From assembly GCA_002070945.1 (NCBI GenBank), contig MWEG01000034.1:124001-188000 (forward strand): a stretch of DNA of 64,000 nucleotides, written 5' to 3'. This document shows positions 8,166-18,000 of the stretch, piece by piece. Numbering within the stretch: position 1 is the first letter of the stretch; each line of letters starts with the position of its first letter. The stretch is from Lentisphaerae bacterium ADurb.Bin082. Lineage in GTDB: Bacteria > Verrucomicrobiota > Lentisphaeria > Oligosphaerales > Oligosphaeraceae. The notes beneath the pieces were generated by a model. The model did not search any database, was not told the DNA's origin, and was given only the letters and a program-made list of their open reading frames with translations. A program made the translations under genes and the position numbers.

Positions 8166-10853
8166 ATGATTATGACAGGCAATGGCGAGCCGATTCCATT
8201 CCAGTATTTTCGCAAGCGGGATGGTCACCTGGTGCCTTTTCGGCCGGAGAAGATCGCGCAAGCGATTTTGAAGGCTGGCGAGGCGGCGGCACGGCAGAAC
8301 GGCGAAGAGGTCAATGACAGCATGGCAACGGCGATTGCGGACGAGGTGGTGTCCCAGCTGGACAATCCGCTGTGCGAGTACTATACGCTTCCGGACGAGG
8401 ACGGCCAGCGCATTCCGCAGCTGGAGGATGTGCAGGACATGGTGGAGATCGTCATGTCGGAGCATAATCTGTCAGCGACGGTTGCGGCGTTCAAGCGTTA
8501 TCGGAAGATGCGCGAGCGGGCGCGCGCAGCGATCCAGGTGCGCGACCCCAGCGCCAGCAAAGACAAGAGCGACTTGACGGATCAGACTCTTCTTCTGGTG
8601 CAGTCGACGACCCAGGGCGACATCCTGCCTTGGGACCGCAACCGCATCTCCACGAAGCTGATAGAAGTCCTGCGCATGGACGAGGAGTCGGCGGTCAGCG
8701 TGGCCAAGGAGGTCGAAAACCAAATTATCGCCAGCAACATGAAGCGAGTGGAGACGAATTTGATCCGGGCGATGGTGAACAACGTCCTGATCGAACGCGG
8801 CTACAAGAACCGCCTGGAGGACTTGTCGCTGTACCAAATACCGCGCGAGTTCATCGAGAACCTGATGGACATGAAGCCGACCGAGAACAGCAACATCGTG
8901 AGCAACAACCCGGAGGCGGTCAACCTGAGCATCGCCGAGTTGATCCTGAAGCAATGGGGCCTGGATACGATTTTCAGCCCGGAAGTGAAGGAAGCGCACG
9001 ACACTGGCGCCGTGCATCTGCACGACCTCGGCTACCCGCACCGCGTGTACTGCTCGTCGCATTCGATCGAATACATCAAGAAATACGGCTTGCGCGATCT
9101 TTCCAACCTCAACACCGAGTCGAATCCAGCGCGGTCGGCGTCAGTGCTGACTGGGCATTTGAACACGTTCCTGGCGTCGATGCAGGCGAACTACGCCGGA
9201 GCGCTGGGCATTGCCTACATCAACATCTTCTATGCGCCGTACCTGGTCGGCCTGACTGACAAGGAGGTGTTCCAGATTGCGCAAGAATTGATCTTCAATG
9301 GTTCGCAGAACGCATTTTCCCGCGGCGGCCAGACCTTGTTCCTGGACTTCAACATTCACACTGGCGTACCTAAATATCTGCAAGAGGTGCCGGCCATCGG
9401 CCCAGGCGGCAAGTATATGCTGCGGCGGGCTGACGGCGAAATCGTGCCCTTGGTGGAAGTGCTGCGCACTGATGTGGATGCGGCTGGCAACAAGCTGATG
9501 GACCTGTATGTGGTCGAGGCCGACAACTCGAAGCGCCTGGTTCTGCGGGAAGTGTATACTGAGAAGGGCGGCGTCCACTATGCGGCCGAGCCGGCGGCTG
9601 ACCTGAAGGCTCGCGGCGAGCGCCTGATGACGTATGGCGACTATGTCCCGGAAGCCCGTCGGTTCACGTCAGCCCTCCTGAAGGTCTGGGGCGAGGGCGA
9701 CCGCAACGGCCGCGTGTTTGAATTCCCCAAATGCGATTTCCACATCAGCCAGGAGACATTCGATGATCCGGAACAGTACCGCATCTTCCTGGAAGCCTGC
9801 GATCTGGCCAGCAAGAACGGCTCGACGTACTTTATTTTCGACCGGGACGAAGTCACCCTGTCGGCGTGCTGCCGGCTGCGCACGACGATTGACGACAACC
9901 GGATGCTCAAGCACCCGGAATCCATGCGGTTCTGCGGGTTCCAGAATGTGACGATTAACATTCCGCAGGCTTCGTATCGGGCGGCTCGCCGCGGCCAGAA
10001 GACAGTGGAAGGACTGTTGGAAGAGATTGACCAGACCATGGATTTGGCGGTGGAGGCGCATTTGCAGAAGAAGGCGAAGATCGCGGAGATGATGAGCGGG
10101 CCAGGACGGCCGCTGTGGCAGATCGGCAAGATAGCCTGCGACGGCCGGCCGTACGTGGAGCTGGACAAGGCGACCTACATCATCGGCCTGATCGGCGTCA
10201 ACGACGCGGTGAAGTTCCTCACGGGCAAGGAAATGCATGAGTCGGAAGAGTCGTTTGCCATGGCTCTGCGGATTGTCTCGCACATGTTCTTGCGCGCCAG
10301 GCAGTACTCGCAGCAGCACGGGCTCAAGTTCACGCTGGAGGAATCGCCCGCCGAGAGCGCTGCGCGCCGCCTGGCCAAGGCCGACCTGATCTATTATCCG
10401 CAGGAGGCCACGGACATCGTCAAGGGGCCGGAGGACGCTGTCTACTACACCAATTCAATTCACTTGGCAGCGGAAGCTCCGGTTTGCCTGGTGGAGCGCA
10501 TCGAGAAGCAGGCGATGTTCCACAGCGTGATTGAGTCTGGAGCGATTACGCATGCGTTCATCGGCGAGGAACGGCCATCGTCCACAGCGATTGCGGAATT
10601 GATGCGGGAAGTGTTTATGCGGACGCAGTCGGCGCAGGTGACGATTTCGCCGGAGTTCACGTATTGCTCGAAGTGCGGGCATCAGTCGCGCGGCTTGCAG
10701 AAGAACTGCCGCCAGTGCGGCTCCGAGGAAGTCATGGGAGAAACCCGCGTGGTGGGCTATTTCAGTAAAATTCAGAATTGGAACAAGTCCAAGCGCTACG
10801 GCGAATTGGTGGCCCGCCAAAAAGGCCGCTACGCAGTGGAAGCAGCCCAGTGA
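8166..10853 (+). CDS. nrdD: Anaerobic (class III) ribonucleoside-triphosphate reductase
   Basis: About 895 residues; ATG 8166 follows the purine-rich AGGGGGCGAGG. The enzyme reduces ribonucleotides to deoxyribonucleotides without oxygen by a glycyl-radical mechanism. An ATP-cone allosteric domain occupies roughly residues 5-95 (beginning FRKRDGHLVPFRPEKIAQAI). The large ten-stranded barrel follows, with catalytic cysteines in the LSACCRL region. The C-terminus has the structural zinc ribbon YCSKCG...NCRQCG (cysteines near 834, 837, 848 and 851) and the glycyl-radical loop RVVGYFS, with the radical glycine near 864. A redoxin gene and the activase nrdG follow in the same direction, forming an anaerobic dNTP operon, probably under NrdR control. 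Confidence 0.95.
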   Translation: MIMTGNGEPIPFQYFRKRDGHLVPFRPEKIAQAILKAGEAAARQNGEEVNDSMATAIADEVVSQLDNPLCEYYTLPDEDGQRIPQLEDVQDMVEIVMSEHNLSATVAAFKRYRKMRERARAAIQVRDPSASKDKSDLTDQTLLLVQSTTQGDILPWDRNRISTKLIEVLRMDEESAVSVAKEVENQIIASNMKRVETNLIRAMVNNVLIERGYKNRLEDLSLYQIPREFIENLMDMKPTENSNIVSNNPEAVNLSIAELILKQWGLDTIFSPEVKEAHDTGAVHLHDLGYPHRVYCSSHSIEYIKKYGLRDLSNLNTESNPARSASVLTGHLNTFLASMQANYAGALGIAYINIFYAPYLVGLTDKEVFQIAQELIFNGSQNAFSRGGQTLFLDFNIHTGVPKYLQEVPAIGPGGKYMLRRADGEIVPLVEVLRTDVDAAGNKLMDLYVVEADNSKRLVLREVYTEKGGVHYAAEPAADLKARGERLMTYGDYVPEARRFTSALLKVWGEGDRNGRVFEFPKCDFHISQETFDDPEQYRIFLEACDLASKNGSTYFIFDRDEVTLSACCRLRTTIDDNRMLKHPESMRFCGFQNVTINIPQASYRAARRGQKTVEGLLEEIDQTMDLAVEAHLQKKAKIAEMMSGPGRPLWQIGKIACDGRPYVELDKATYIIGLIGVNDAVKFLTGKEMHESEESFAMALRIVSHMFLRARQYSQQHGLKFTLEESPAESAARRLAKADLIYYPQEATDIVKGPEDAVYYTNSIHLAAEAPVCLVERIEKQAMFHSVIESGAITHAFIGEERPSSTAIAELMREVFMRTQSAQVTISPEFTYCSKCGHQSRGLQKNCRQCGSEEVMGETRVVGYFSKIQNWNKSKRYGELVARQKGRYAVEAAQ

Positions 10854-10934
10854 ACAAACCGGGGGACGGTGGCGCCTGTTTGGGCTTTGCGGCAAGGTGA
10901 TTTTTGACTATGAAGGTGGTCTGCGAGGTGTAGG

Positions 10935-11351
10935 ATGGCAGATGATGGCTTGAAATATGTTGTTCACGTGTTTGGCAAGGAAGGGTGCGCGAAGTGCGCG
11001 ATGCTCAACCGCCGCCTGGACACGTTGCTGGCGTCGCCGCCGTGGCAAGGGCGGTTCGTCAAGAAATACCAGGATTTGGGCACGGAAGACGGCCTGATGG
11101 CGTTTTGCATGGCGCAATGCCTGAATCCGAGCCGAGTGCCAGCGATGCTGGTGACGCAGGTCGACGCGGAGGGCCGCGAAAGTTACATCGAGAACCCGAC
11201 CCCCGGCGCAGAAGACCCTGTCTGCCGACGCTCGCGCCTGTACCAATATATTGGCTTGCAGACAGACTACAGCGACGAAGGCAAGGGCATCATCACGCCA
11301 GCGATGGTGGAGGCAGTCCTTAAAGAGGCTGACCGCGTCGTCGTCAGCTGA
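10935..11351 (+). CDS. Thioredoxin/glutaredoxin-like protein between nrdD and nrdG
   Basis: About 138 residues, ATG 10935 with GAGG upstream. The N-terminus has a redoxin-type beta strand and active site, YVVHVFGKEGCAKCAMLNRR, with a CxxC motif (GCAKC). Further cysteines occur at FCMAQCLNP and DPVCRR, and a cis-proline-like turn is possible at RVPAML. Its place between nrdD and nrdG suggests that it supplies electrons to the anaerobic reductase. Some class III enzymes are known to use a redoxin in place of formate. The family assignment is by motif only; the C-terminal half (IITPAMVEAVLKEADR) is not recognised. Confidence 0.65.
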   Translation: MADDGLKYVVHVFGKEGCAKCAMLNRRLDTLLASPPWQGRFVKKYQDLGTEDGLMAFCMAQCLNPSRVPAMLVTQVDAEGRESYIENPTPGAEDPVCRRSRLYQYIGLQTDYSDEGKGIITPAMVEAVLKEADRVVVS

Positions 11352-11368
11352 GCGGTTTGGCTGCAATG

Positions 11369-11401
11369 GCAGGGAGCGGTCGGTTTACGAGCGCTCCCTG
11401 C
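11369..11401 (+). other. Intercistronic hairpin before nrdG
   Basis: Perfect 10-bp arms GCAGGGAGCG (11369-11378) and CGCTCCCTGC (11392-11401) enclose a 13-nt loop. No T-run follows, so termination is unlikely. It could stabilise the upstream mRNA or set the nrdD to nrdG expression ratio. Confidence 0.5.
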
Positions 11402-11464
11402 GGCTTGTAAGGAAATGAGTTGAGCGGCGCAAGGTCGCCGTCCGTTCTGTGGGATGTTTTTTTG

Positions 11465-12166
11465 ATGTCTTCTTTTTCGGCGATTCACGCTTTTCAGCAA
11501 CATGCCAGCCTGGTTGATTATCCTGGTCGGCTGTCAGCGCTGATGTTTACCCAGGGATGCAATTTCCGCTGCGGGTTCTGCCATAATGTCACGCTGCTGG
11601 CTGGCGATGGCAAGAACTACACCTGGGAGGAGCTGGAGGAGATTGGCCAGCGCTTCAAGCGACAGTGGGTCAAGGGCGTCGTGATCAGCGGCGGCGAGCC
11701 GACCATCCAGGCGAGTCTGCCGGAAACGATTGACTTTTTCCGACGTCATGGCTTTGCCATCAAGCTGGACACGAATGGCAGCCAGCCAGCCGTGCTGGAA
11801 GCCATCATCGACCGGGTTGACTATGTGGCGATGGACATCAAGTGCGCCCTGGATTCCTATAAGGCGCTGACCGGTTTTGACGACTACGAGAAAATCCGTC
11901 AGTCCGTGCGGCTGGTCATGGAACGCGCCCGCGACTATGAATTCCGGACGACGGTGATTGAGACGTTCCACTCGGAGCAGGAGCTGCATGATTGCGGCAA
12001 GCTGGCGGTCGGCGCCAAGCGCTATGTCGTGCAGCCATTTGTGCCGCATGATGATCTGCTGGACGTGGCGTTGCGCCAGCAGCCGCGCACGCGGCCGTCC
12101 TACCTGCAAGAGGCTGCAACTATCCTGCGAGCATACGTGCAGGAAGTCCAGGTTCGCGGCGCCTGA
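11465..12166 (+). CDS. nrdG: Anaerobic ribonucleotide reductase activase (radical SAM)
   Basis: About 233 residues from ATG 11465; an upstream in-frame TTG at 11420 with AAGGA before it could add 15 residues. The radical-SAM cluster motif CNFRCGFCHN (CxxxCxxC) binds the [4Fe-4S] cluster, and GGEP follows in VVISGGEPT. The opening part with LVDYPGRLSALMFTQGC is typical of this NrdG subfamily. The protein generates the glycyl radical on NrdD using S-adenosylmethionine. It is the last gene of the operon; a strong terminator follows 53 bp downstream. Confidence 0.93.
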   Translation: MSSFSAIHAFQQHASLVDYPGRLSALMFTQGCNFRCGFCHNVTLLAGDGKNYTWEELEEIGQRFKRQWVKGVVISGGEPTIQASLPETIDFFRRHGFAIKLDTNGSQPAVLEAIIDRVDYVAMDIKCALDSYKALTGFDDYEKIRQSVRLVMERARDYEFRTTVIETFHSEQELHDCGKLAVGAKRYVVQPFVPHDDLLDVALRQQPRTRPSYLQEAATILRAYVQEVQVRGA

Positions 12167-12219
12167 ACAAAATAAGGCCCCGCCTGATAATGCAGCGGCA
12201 CCGAACGAAATAGACGCTT

Positions 12220-12251
12220 GGGCGCCTCAGAGCAGTCTGAGGCGCCCTTTT
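12220..12251 (+). terminator. Rho-independent terminator of the nrd operon
   Basis: Perfect 11-bp arms GGGCGCCTCAG (12220-12230) and CTGAGGCGCCC (12237-12247) with a 6-nt loop are followed by TTTT. On the minus strand the downstream run is not T-rich, so it serves the nrdD-nrdG operon. Confidence 0.9.
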
Positions 12252-12270
12252 GATTGCGCTATTTTTACGC

Positions 12271-12350
12271 GGTAATGTGCAAAATCTTGTGATGAATACT
12301 TGTATGCTTTCAGGCACCGCATGTAGTTCAGCTTCAGCTTGCAGTACGTA
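12271..12350 (+). repeat. Two short dispersed repeat units between nrdG and argD
   Basis: The first unit, GGTAATGTGC followed by AAAATCTTGTGAT (12271-12293), recurs at 31678-31700 with two changes in 23 bases. The second, GCATGTAGTTCA and the following bases (12319-12346), recurs on the opposite strand at 24112-24140 with about 26 of 29 matches. Both lie at the 3' side of argD. They look like members of a dispersed intergenic repeat family. Confidence 0.6.
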
Positions 12351-12355
12351 AGCTT

Positions 12356-13540
12356 TTACGCCATGGCTTCGGCCAGGATGGCGATGCCTTCCAGGACTTG
12401 CTCCCGGTTGATGGTCAGAGCCGGCATCAGGCGGAGGGTCTGTTCGCCGGCAGTCAACACCAGCAGGCCGCGCTTGCGGCAGCCTTCCTGGATGGCCTTG
12501 ACCTTTTCGCCGACATCGACGCCGAGCATGAGGCCGAGGCGGCGAATGTCCGTGACATAGCTGTGCTTGGCCTTCAGGGCCGTCAATTCCTGTTCGAACA
12601 ATTCACCCATGGCATTGGCGTTGGCCAGAACGTTTTCCTGTTCCAGGGTTTCGAATACGGCGATGCCAGCGGCGCAGGCGAGCGGCGTGCCGCCAAAGGT
12701 GCTGGCGTGTGTGCCGGGCGTCAACACGTCGGCGAGGCGCTGCTGAACCTCAAAGGCTGCGAGCGGGATGCCGTTGCCCAGGGCCTTGGCCATGCTCATG
12801 GCGTCTGGTATCACTCCGAAATGCTGGTGGGCGAAGAATTTGCCGGTTCTGCCCATGCCGGTCTGGACTTCGTCGAAGAGCAGCAGCAGGTTGTTCTGGT
12901 CGCAGAGCTGGCGCAGGCCAGTGAGAAATTGCGGGGTGGCAGGGACGACGCCGCCTTCGCCAAGCACTGGTTCGACGAGGATGGCGGCAGTGCGGGGAGT
13001 GATTTTGGCCTTGACTGAATCAAGGTCATTATAGGTCGCGAAGTCGAATCCGGGCATATCGGGCTGGAATCCGACGCGGTATTTGCTGCGCCCAGTGGCG
13101 GCGAGGGTGGCGAGGGTGCGGCCGTGGAAGGAATTTTCCATGGCGATGATGTTGTTCTTGCCGTCGCTTTGGGTGTTGCCCCAGCGGCGAGCCAGTTTGA
13201 TCAGCCCTTCGTTGGCCTCGGCGCCGCTGTTGGCGAAGAAGACCTTGCCGCCAAAGCTGTGGTCAGCGATAAGCTTGGCGAGCTGGGGCTGCTTGTCGTT
13301 GTAAAATAAATTAGAGGCGTGTACGAGCGTGCCGGCCTGCGCACAGAGGGCGGCAGTGACGCGCGGATGGCAGTGGCCGAGGTTGCAGACGCTGATGCCC
13401 ATGGTGAAATCCAGATAACGACGTCCTTCCGCATCCCACAGATAGGAACCCTGGCCCCGCACCATCATGGTGTCGCGGGTGTAGGTGTTCAGGACATGGT
13501 CATTCTGCATGGCAAGAAGACGTTGGAGTTCGGAGTTCAT
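12356..13540 (-). CDS. argD: Acetylornithine aminotransferase
   Basis: About 394 residues; ATG 13540 is preceded by AGGA at a suitable distance. It is a class III PLP-dependent aminotransferase: ANSGAEANE near residue 105, FHGRT, LFDEVQTGMGRTG, the PLP lysine in SMAKALGNGIPL, and THASTFGGTPLAC. The length and these motifs match the ArgD/acetylornithine group, which converts N-acetylglutamate semialdehyde to N-acetylornithine in arginine synthesis. Succinyldiaminopimelate transaminase activity is possible as well. It follows fabI on the same strand with a terminator in between, so it is probably transcribed separately. Confidence 0.92.
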   Translation of the reverse strand: MNSELQRLLAMQNDHVLNTYTRDTMMVRGQGSYLWDAEGRRYLDFTMGISVCNLGHCHPRVTAALCAQAGTLVHASNLFYNDKQPQLAKLIADHSFGGKVFFANSGAEANEGLIKLARRWGNTQSDGKNNIIAMENSFHGRTLATLAATGRSKYRVGFQPDMPGFDFATYNDLDSVKAKITPRTAAILVEPVLGEGGVVPATPQFLTGLRQLCDQNNLLLLFDEVQTGMGRTGKFFAHQHFGVIPDAMSMAKALGNGIPLAAFEVQQRLADVLTPGTHASTFGGTPLACAAGIAVFETLEQENVLANANAMGELFEQELTALKAKHSYVTDIRRLGLMLGVDVGEKVKAIQEGCRKRGLLVLTAGEQTLRLMPALTINREQVLEGIAILAEAMA

Positions 13541-13582
13541 GGCGCTTTTCCTGGATGGGGTGATAGGTGCGATGACACGGTG

Positions 13583-13620
13583 GAAAGAAAACGGCCGGGT
13601 CTGATTGCCAGACGCGGCCG
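13583..13620 (-). terminator. Rho-independent terminator of fabI
   Basis: Read on the minus strand, arms CGGCCGCGTCTG and CAGACCCGGCCG enclose a 5-nt loop and are followed by TTTTCTTTCC. It begins 26 bp after the fabI stop. Confidence 0.85.
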
Positions 13621-13646
13621 AAGGGAAAATGGCGGCGGGCGGCTGG

Positions 13647-14465
13647 TCAATTCCGGTCGGGCGCGGTGACGCATCGGATCACGTCGCGATCAAAGTAGTT
13701 GATGCTCATGCCGGCGTCTACCGTGATCGTCTGGGCATTGATGCCGCTCGACCTGGGGCTGAGCAGAAAGGCGACGACTTGGGCTGCCTCGTCCGTACCC
13801 AATGCTTGGCGGCGGGGGATGATTTTTTCAGCATACAGGTAGGCGTCGATATAGCCGGGGATGCCAGCTGACGCCGAGGTTTTGAGGAGGCTTGGGCCGA
13901 CCGCGTTGACGCGGATGAACGGCGACGCGACCTGGCTCAAAGACTTGGCGAGAAAGGCGACGCTGGAGTCGAGCGCGGCTTTGATTGGACCCATGTAGCC
14001 GTAGTTTTCTGAAGCCATGCGGGTGGTAGAGATGCTCATGGTGACAATCGACGCATCCGGGGCAAACAGCTCCTGCAAGCGGTCGCAGACCTGAATCAAG
14101 GAAAAACAGGAAATGTCAACGGCTTGCAGAAAATCTTTTTTCAAGGTGGCGTGAAATGGCTTGAGTCCTTCGCTGAAGTTGGCAAAGGCGATGGAGTGAA
14201 CCAAGCCATGCACGACTGCGACGTGTTTTTTGATTTGGCCAGCAAGGCCGGCGATGTCGTCGTCTGATTCGACATTACAGACGATGCAGGGCGCGTCTGA
14301 GCCGACCAGACTGCGGTTTTTATCAAGCAGTTCCTGGTCTTTGAACACGTAAATGATGTTTGCGCCGACCTCGCGCAGAACCTGGGCGACCGCCCAGGCC
14401 ACGCTGCGGCGGTTGGCTACGCCCATCACGACGATGTTCTTATTCTGAAGACGGAGAAAATCCAT
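13647..14465 (-). CDS. fabI: Enoyl-[acyl-carrier-protein] reductase (NADH)
   Basis: About 272 residues. It is the divergent SDR of the FabI class: the N-terminal nucleotide site GVANRRSVAWAVAQ, HSIAFA in place of NNAG, and the catalytic pair spaced as Y-x6-K in NYGYMGPIKAALDSSV. The C-terminus (SSGINAQTITVDAGMSI) is also typical. It catalyses the last reduction of each fatty acid elongation cycle in the cytoplasm. Upstream on the minus strand, GGTTATATTAA (complement of 14514-14523) may contribute a -10 element; the same bases occur upstream of manA. An interspersed repeat lies further upstream. Confidence 0.93.
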   Translation of the reverse strand: MDFLRLQNKNIVVMGVANRRSVAWAVAQVLREVGANIIYVFKDQELLDKNRSLVGSDAPCIVCNVESDDDIAGLAGQIKKHVAVVHGLVHSIAFANFSEGLKPFHATLKKDFLQAVDISCFSLIQVCDRLQELFAPDASIVTMSISTTRMASENYGYMGPIKAALDSSVAFLAKSLSQVASPFIRVNAVGPSLLKTSASAGIPGYIDAYLYAEKIIPRRQALGTDEAAQVVAFLLSPRSSGINAQTITVDAGMSINYFDRDVIRCVTAPDRN

Positions 14466-14599
14466 GAATCCAGCTCAAATGAAGTGCAGAAAAATGAAAA
14501 TAGCGACGAAAAGTTAATATAACCGAGTTTCGGTCTTCCGCCAGTCAGGACGAGGGGGTGGAAATGAGGGGTGAGGGTTTAGTAGTAGTGCGTCACTCG

Positions 14600-14975
14600 T
14601 TGATAACGGTCATCCCGACAGTATATTTTCAACGTTAACTGTAGCGCTTCTACGGGGCACCAGTTTTGGGGTATGCCTTCCCCCCAGGCTAAAGCCTGGG
14701 GTTAAGCATGGTTAAGCGCCTACGGCGCAAGCGGGCATGACTGTAAGCATGATGCATCTTCATCGTCTGAAAGCTTGTACAGGATACGTGTCTTCGTGCC
14801 GCTGTCCACTAAGGTCCACTTCCGTCCACGTCCACTGCCACTAACGTCCACTTCTGTCCACAGTCCATCGTCTATTAACGTCCATTAACGTCCATTGTCC
14901 ACTGTCCACTAAAGCACTTTACCCGGGGTGGCCTAGCGCTACTGGTTGCCGGAACTCCGAGTATCAATCGGTGAC
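14600..14975 (+). repeat. Interspersed intergenic repeat, copy A
   Basis: This stretch of some 375 bp matches the one at 31730-32060 over most of its length, and its first 120 bp match 20703-20826. Shared parts include CACCAGTTTTGGGGTATGCC, the palindrome CCCCAGGCT/AGCCTGGGG (14682-14701), AAGCGCCTACGGCGC, a run of degenerate GTCCACT units (14813-14916) and the end CCGGAACTCCGAGTAT. No coding capacity is seen. The 606-bp gap between fabI and the DUF4091 gene holds nothing else that I recognise. Confidence 0.85.
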
Positions 14976-15071
14976 TAATACTGCAAGCATTCATCACAAC
15001 ACTTCGCACATAAACGCCTTGGGACTGACACGGAGAGGCGGCGCATTGAGCGACATTGATTGCCGTCGGGT

Positions 15072-18000
15072 TTATTCTCGGCTCAAGCGGTCGATGGTTT
15101 CGCCGACTTCGCGCCGCCAAGCGTCGACCTCAGGCTGCGATTCCCGGGTTAAGACTTGCTCGAAGCGCTCACCGACCAGTTTTTCAGCGGCGTTTAGGTC
15201 CTGGCCAGGATTTTTGCTGCGAGCTGTAGCGATAGCCTGCTTGAGCAAGTGGATGTAAGCTACGTCTTCCAGCCCTTCGCGGACAGCTTCCAGGCGCTTG
15301 GTCGGTATGGGTATTTTATTCAGGCCGCGCCAAGTGATGCCGTCGTCGTAGCCGTCGCGGTGGTCGAAGCCGTCGTCACCCTTGGAGGAGAAGGACGACC
15401 AGAAGGCGACGCCGTCGAGTTTTTTCTGGTATCCGAGCCAGGGGAAGAGCCTGTAGTAGGTCAGCACGGGCAGGGTTTGCATGTTGGTGTTGCAGCGATA
15501 GGCCCAGAGGGTGCAGCCGCGTGACTTGAAGTACTCAATGGCTTCCGAGCCGGTTTTTGGGTTGAACAGGCGTCCGGAGATGACGGACCAGACCTTGAAA
15601 TACTCTGGCAGGCCTGCGGCGGTCAAGTCATCAAGGCTAGCGCCTGAGGGCGGCGGCGTACTCAGATATGTCGCCATAAAGCGCCAGCCTGGGTTGACTG
15701 CGGCGATGCGCTGGCGCAGTTCGGCGGCCTTGGGGATATCCTGGAGGCTGAATTCATCACGGAGGGTGCCGTGGAAGATGAAGTCGTCATAGGTGAAGCC
15801 CATGTCCAGGAGTCGCTTGGCCATGGTTTGGTGCCATTCGACGTCGTCGGCCGTGCCCCAGGCGAAGACGACTTTCATGTCCAGTCGCCGCGCTTCTTCG
15901 AAGAATTCCTGGTTTGCGTGCAGAACCCGTTCGCGGTCATAGCTGGGGCCTTCTTTGGGCTTGGGGCCGATCCAGCGGCGGTCGTTGACAAAGCCGTTTT
16001 TGTAGTGGTGTGATTCGGTCATGGTCCATTTCACGTGGTAAGCGTGCAGCAGCCGAAGCAGGCCAGTTTCGTCCAGCGGCGTCATTTGGCCGGTCCAGAA
16101 GAAGCAGTCCAGGGGCCAGTCTTTTGTTTCTGGTAAGGTGAAGTTCCAGACGGTCGCCAGCACAGGGATGCTACGGTTGGGGATGGTGTAGTCATGCAGC
16201 GGCTTGAGCGTCAGCTCAGTGGCGTAATCGCCGGGTGCGACGTCGCGGGAGTTGAACATCACCCAGACGCGGACGGAACTGCCAGGAGTCACGGTCACGA
16301 TGTTGCCAGGGGCGCGAACCAGCGGCGCGGTGATTTTCTCGCCGTTGTGGTCAACGAAAGGCTCGAAGTAGATTTCGAAGTTGTCGCAGGAGAGAAAGGG
16401 CTTGCCCTTGACCAGGCTGGATTGGGGGACGACGCGCAGGTCAAGGCGCGGTCCGCAGAGCAGCCCGCTGATGATGAAGCAAACTGGTTCGCGTTCATTG
16501 CTGGCTTGCCGGAAACGCAGGGACAGGTCACCGTGCCGGTAGTTCATGGGCGGCATGGCGTCGGGCTGGCCGATTTCCCAAGGCGATGTTTCCCAGACGA
16601 GGTAGCGGTAGCTGTTTTGGAAAACTCGGAACCCGTTGATGTTGGCGGCGATAGCCTCGGTCGTTGCAGCCGGAACGATTTGTTTTTGGCTAAGGGCGGT
16701 TTGCAGGGCTTGTTCGTAGGCGCTGATTTCCTCGGTGATTTGGGTCAGAGCCTGGATTGCGCCCAGATGGACGTGGTGCTTGCTGTTCCGGAGTTGCCCG
16801 AGTGTGTTTTGCAATTCATTGATGTGATCGCGCATGGCGGCCAGCCCCGGAGCAGTGCTGGAGAAGCCGCGTTCAAGCAGGGCGCTGGTCAGGACGTTGC
16901 CATTGCCGTCAGTCAGCCCGATAACGACTCGGGCGGTGCGGTCATCAGCGATGGTCACTGGCAGGGTGAAGGCGATTTTTCCTTCGACCGGGGCTGGCAG
17001 GACAGTGTCGTTGGTGGCGAGGCGGAGGTTGCTGTCATCAAAAAGCATGGTGCGGATGGCGAGGGCGGCTGGCAGTTCGCCGGTGACGCTGAGGCGGACA
17101 TGGTTGCAGCCCATCTGGAAACTCTTGTCGTGCAGCTCCAAGGTGACTTTTTTTGCTTCGGCGCCAGGCGTGAAATGGAGTTTTCCCAAGTAGGCGCGCT
17201 GGCTGTAGCTGCCGCTTTTGACGGTGGGTGCGGCTGAGAGTTCTTTGGGGACATGGTGGCGTTCGCGGCAGACTCTCAGGCCACAGTATTCGCCGATTTG
17301 CGGCTGTGGCAACTTCAGGTCAGTATATGGGATGAACATTTCGATGATCCAGCTGTCTTGGTGGCGACTGGTGCTGATCTTGATGCCGTTGCCGTTCCAT
17401 CGCTTGTCGCCGTTTTTGGAATCATACAGTGAACCCAGGGCATTGACGCAGAAGTGGTAGAAGGTCTCTTTGCCGCCGCCTGTGTCAAGGAGGATTTCCA
17501 GGCAGTCATCATTGAAGATGCTCAAGTCGCGTTGGTCATACAGGGCGACCAGGTTGGCCATGTCGGGTTCGTGCATGATAGCGCCGAGATAGAGCCCGGT
17601 CGGGCTGTGGAGCATGCGGACTTCGGTTATCGCTTGGGGCGGCTTGCCGTTTCTCTTGAGCAGAGCAGGCACGACGGGGGCGCTGGCCCACTCCGGCTCG
17701 TCCAGAGCGCCGTCCAGGGTCAATTCCCGGGCGGTGAACGGGGCAGTGAAGTTCACGTCAACCATGCTGGCAGCAAAGCCGGTGGCGACTTTTTCCGGCG
17801 GCACGGGATGATAGGTCGGGGGTTCGGGCACAGCGACGTTGGGGGTGGGGAATTCGCGGCCAGCAGCGAGGGCGAGCGCGTCCTGGCGGATTTCGGCGCT
17901 GGTGAGGGCGCGCCGGAGAATTCGCACTTCGTCGATCAGGCATTGCCCATTCCAGGTTTTAGGCGCACCGAGGGTGAATTCAATGGGTGCGGCGGTCATT

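Noticed and set aside
14813..14916. CRISPR array
   Set aside because: The GTCCACT units are 7-10 bp with no constant repeat and no unique spacers, and there are no cas genes.
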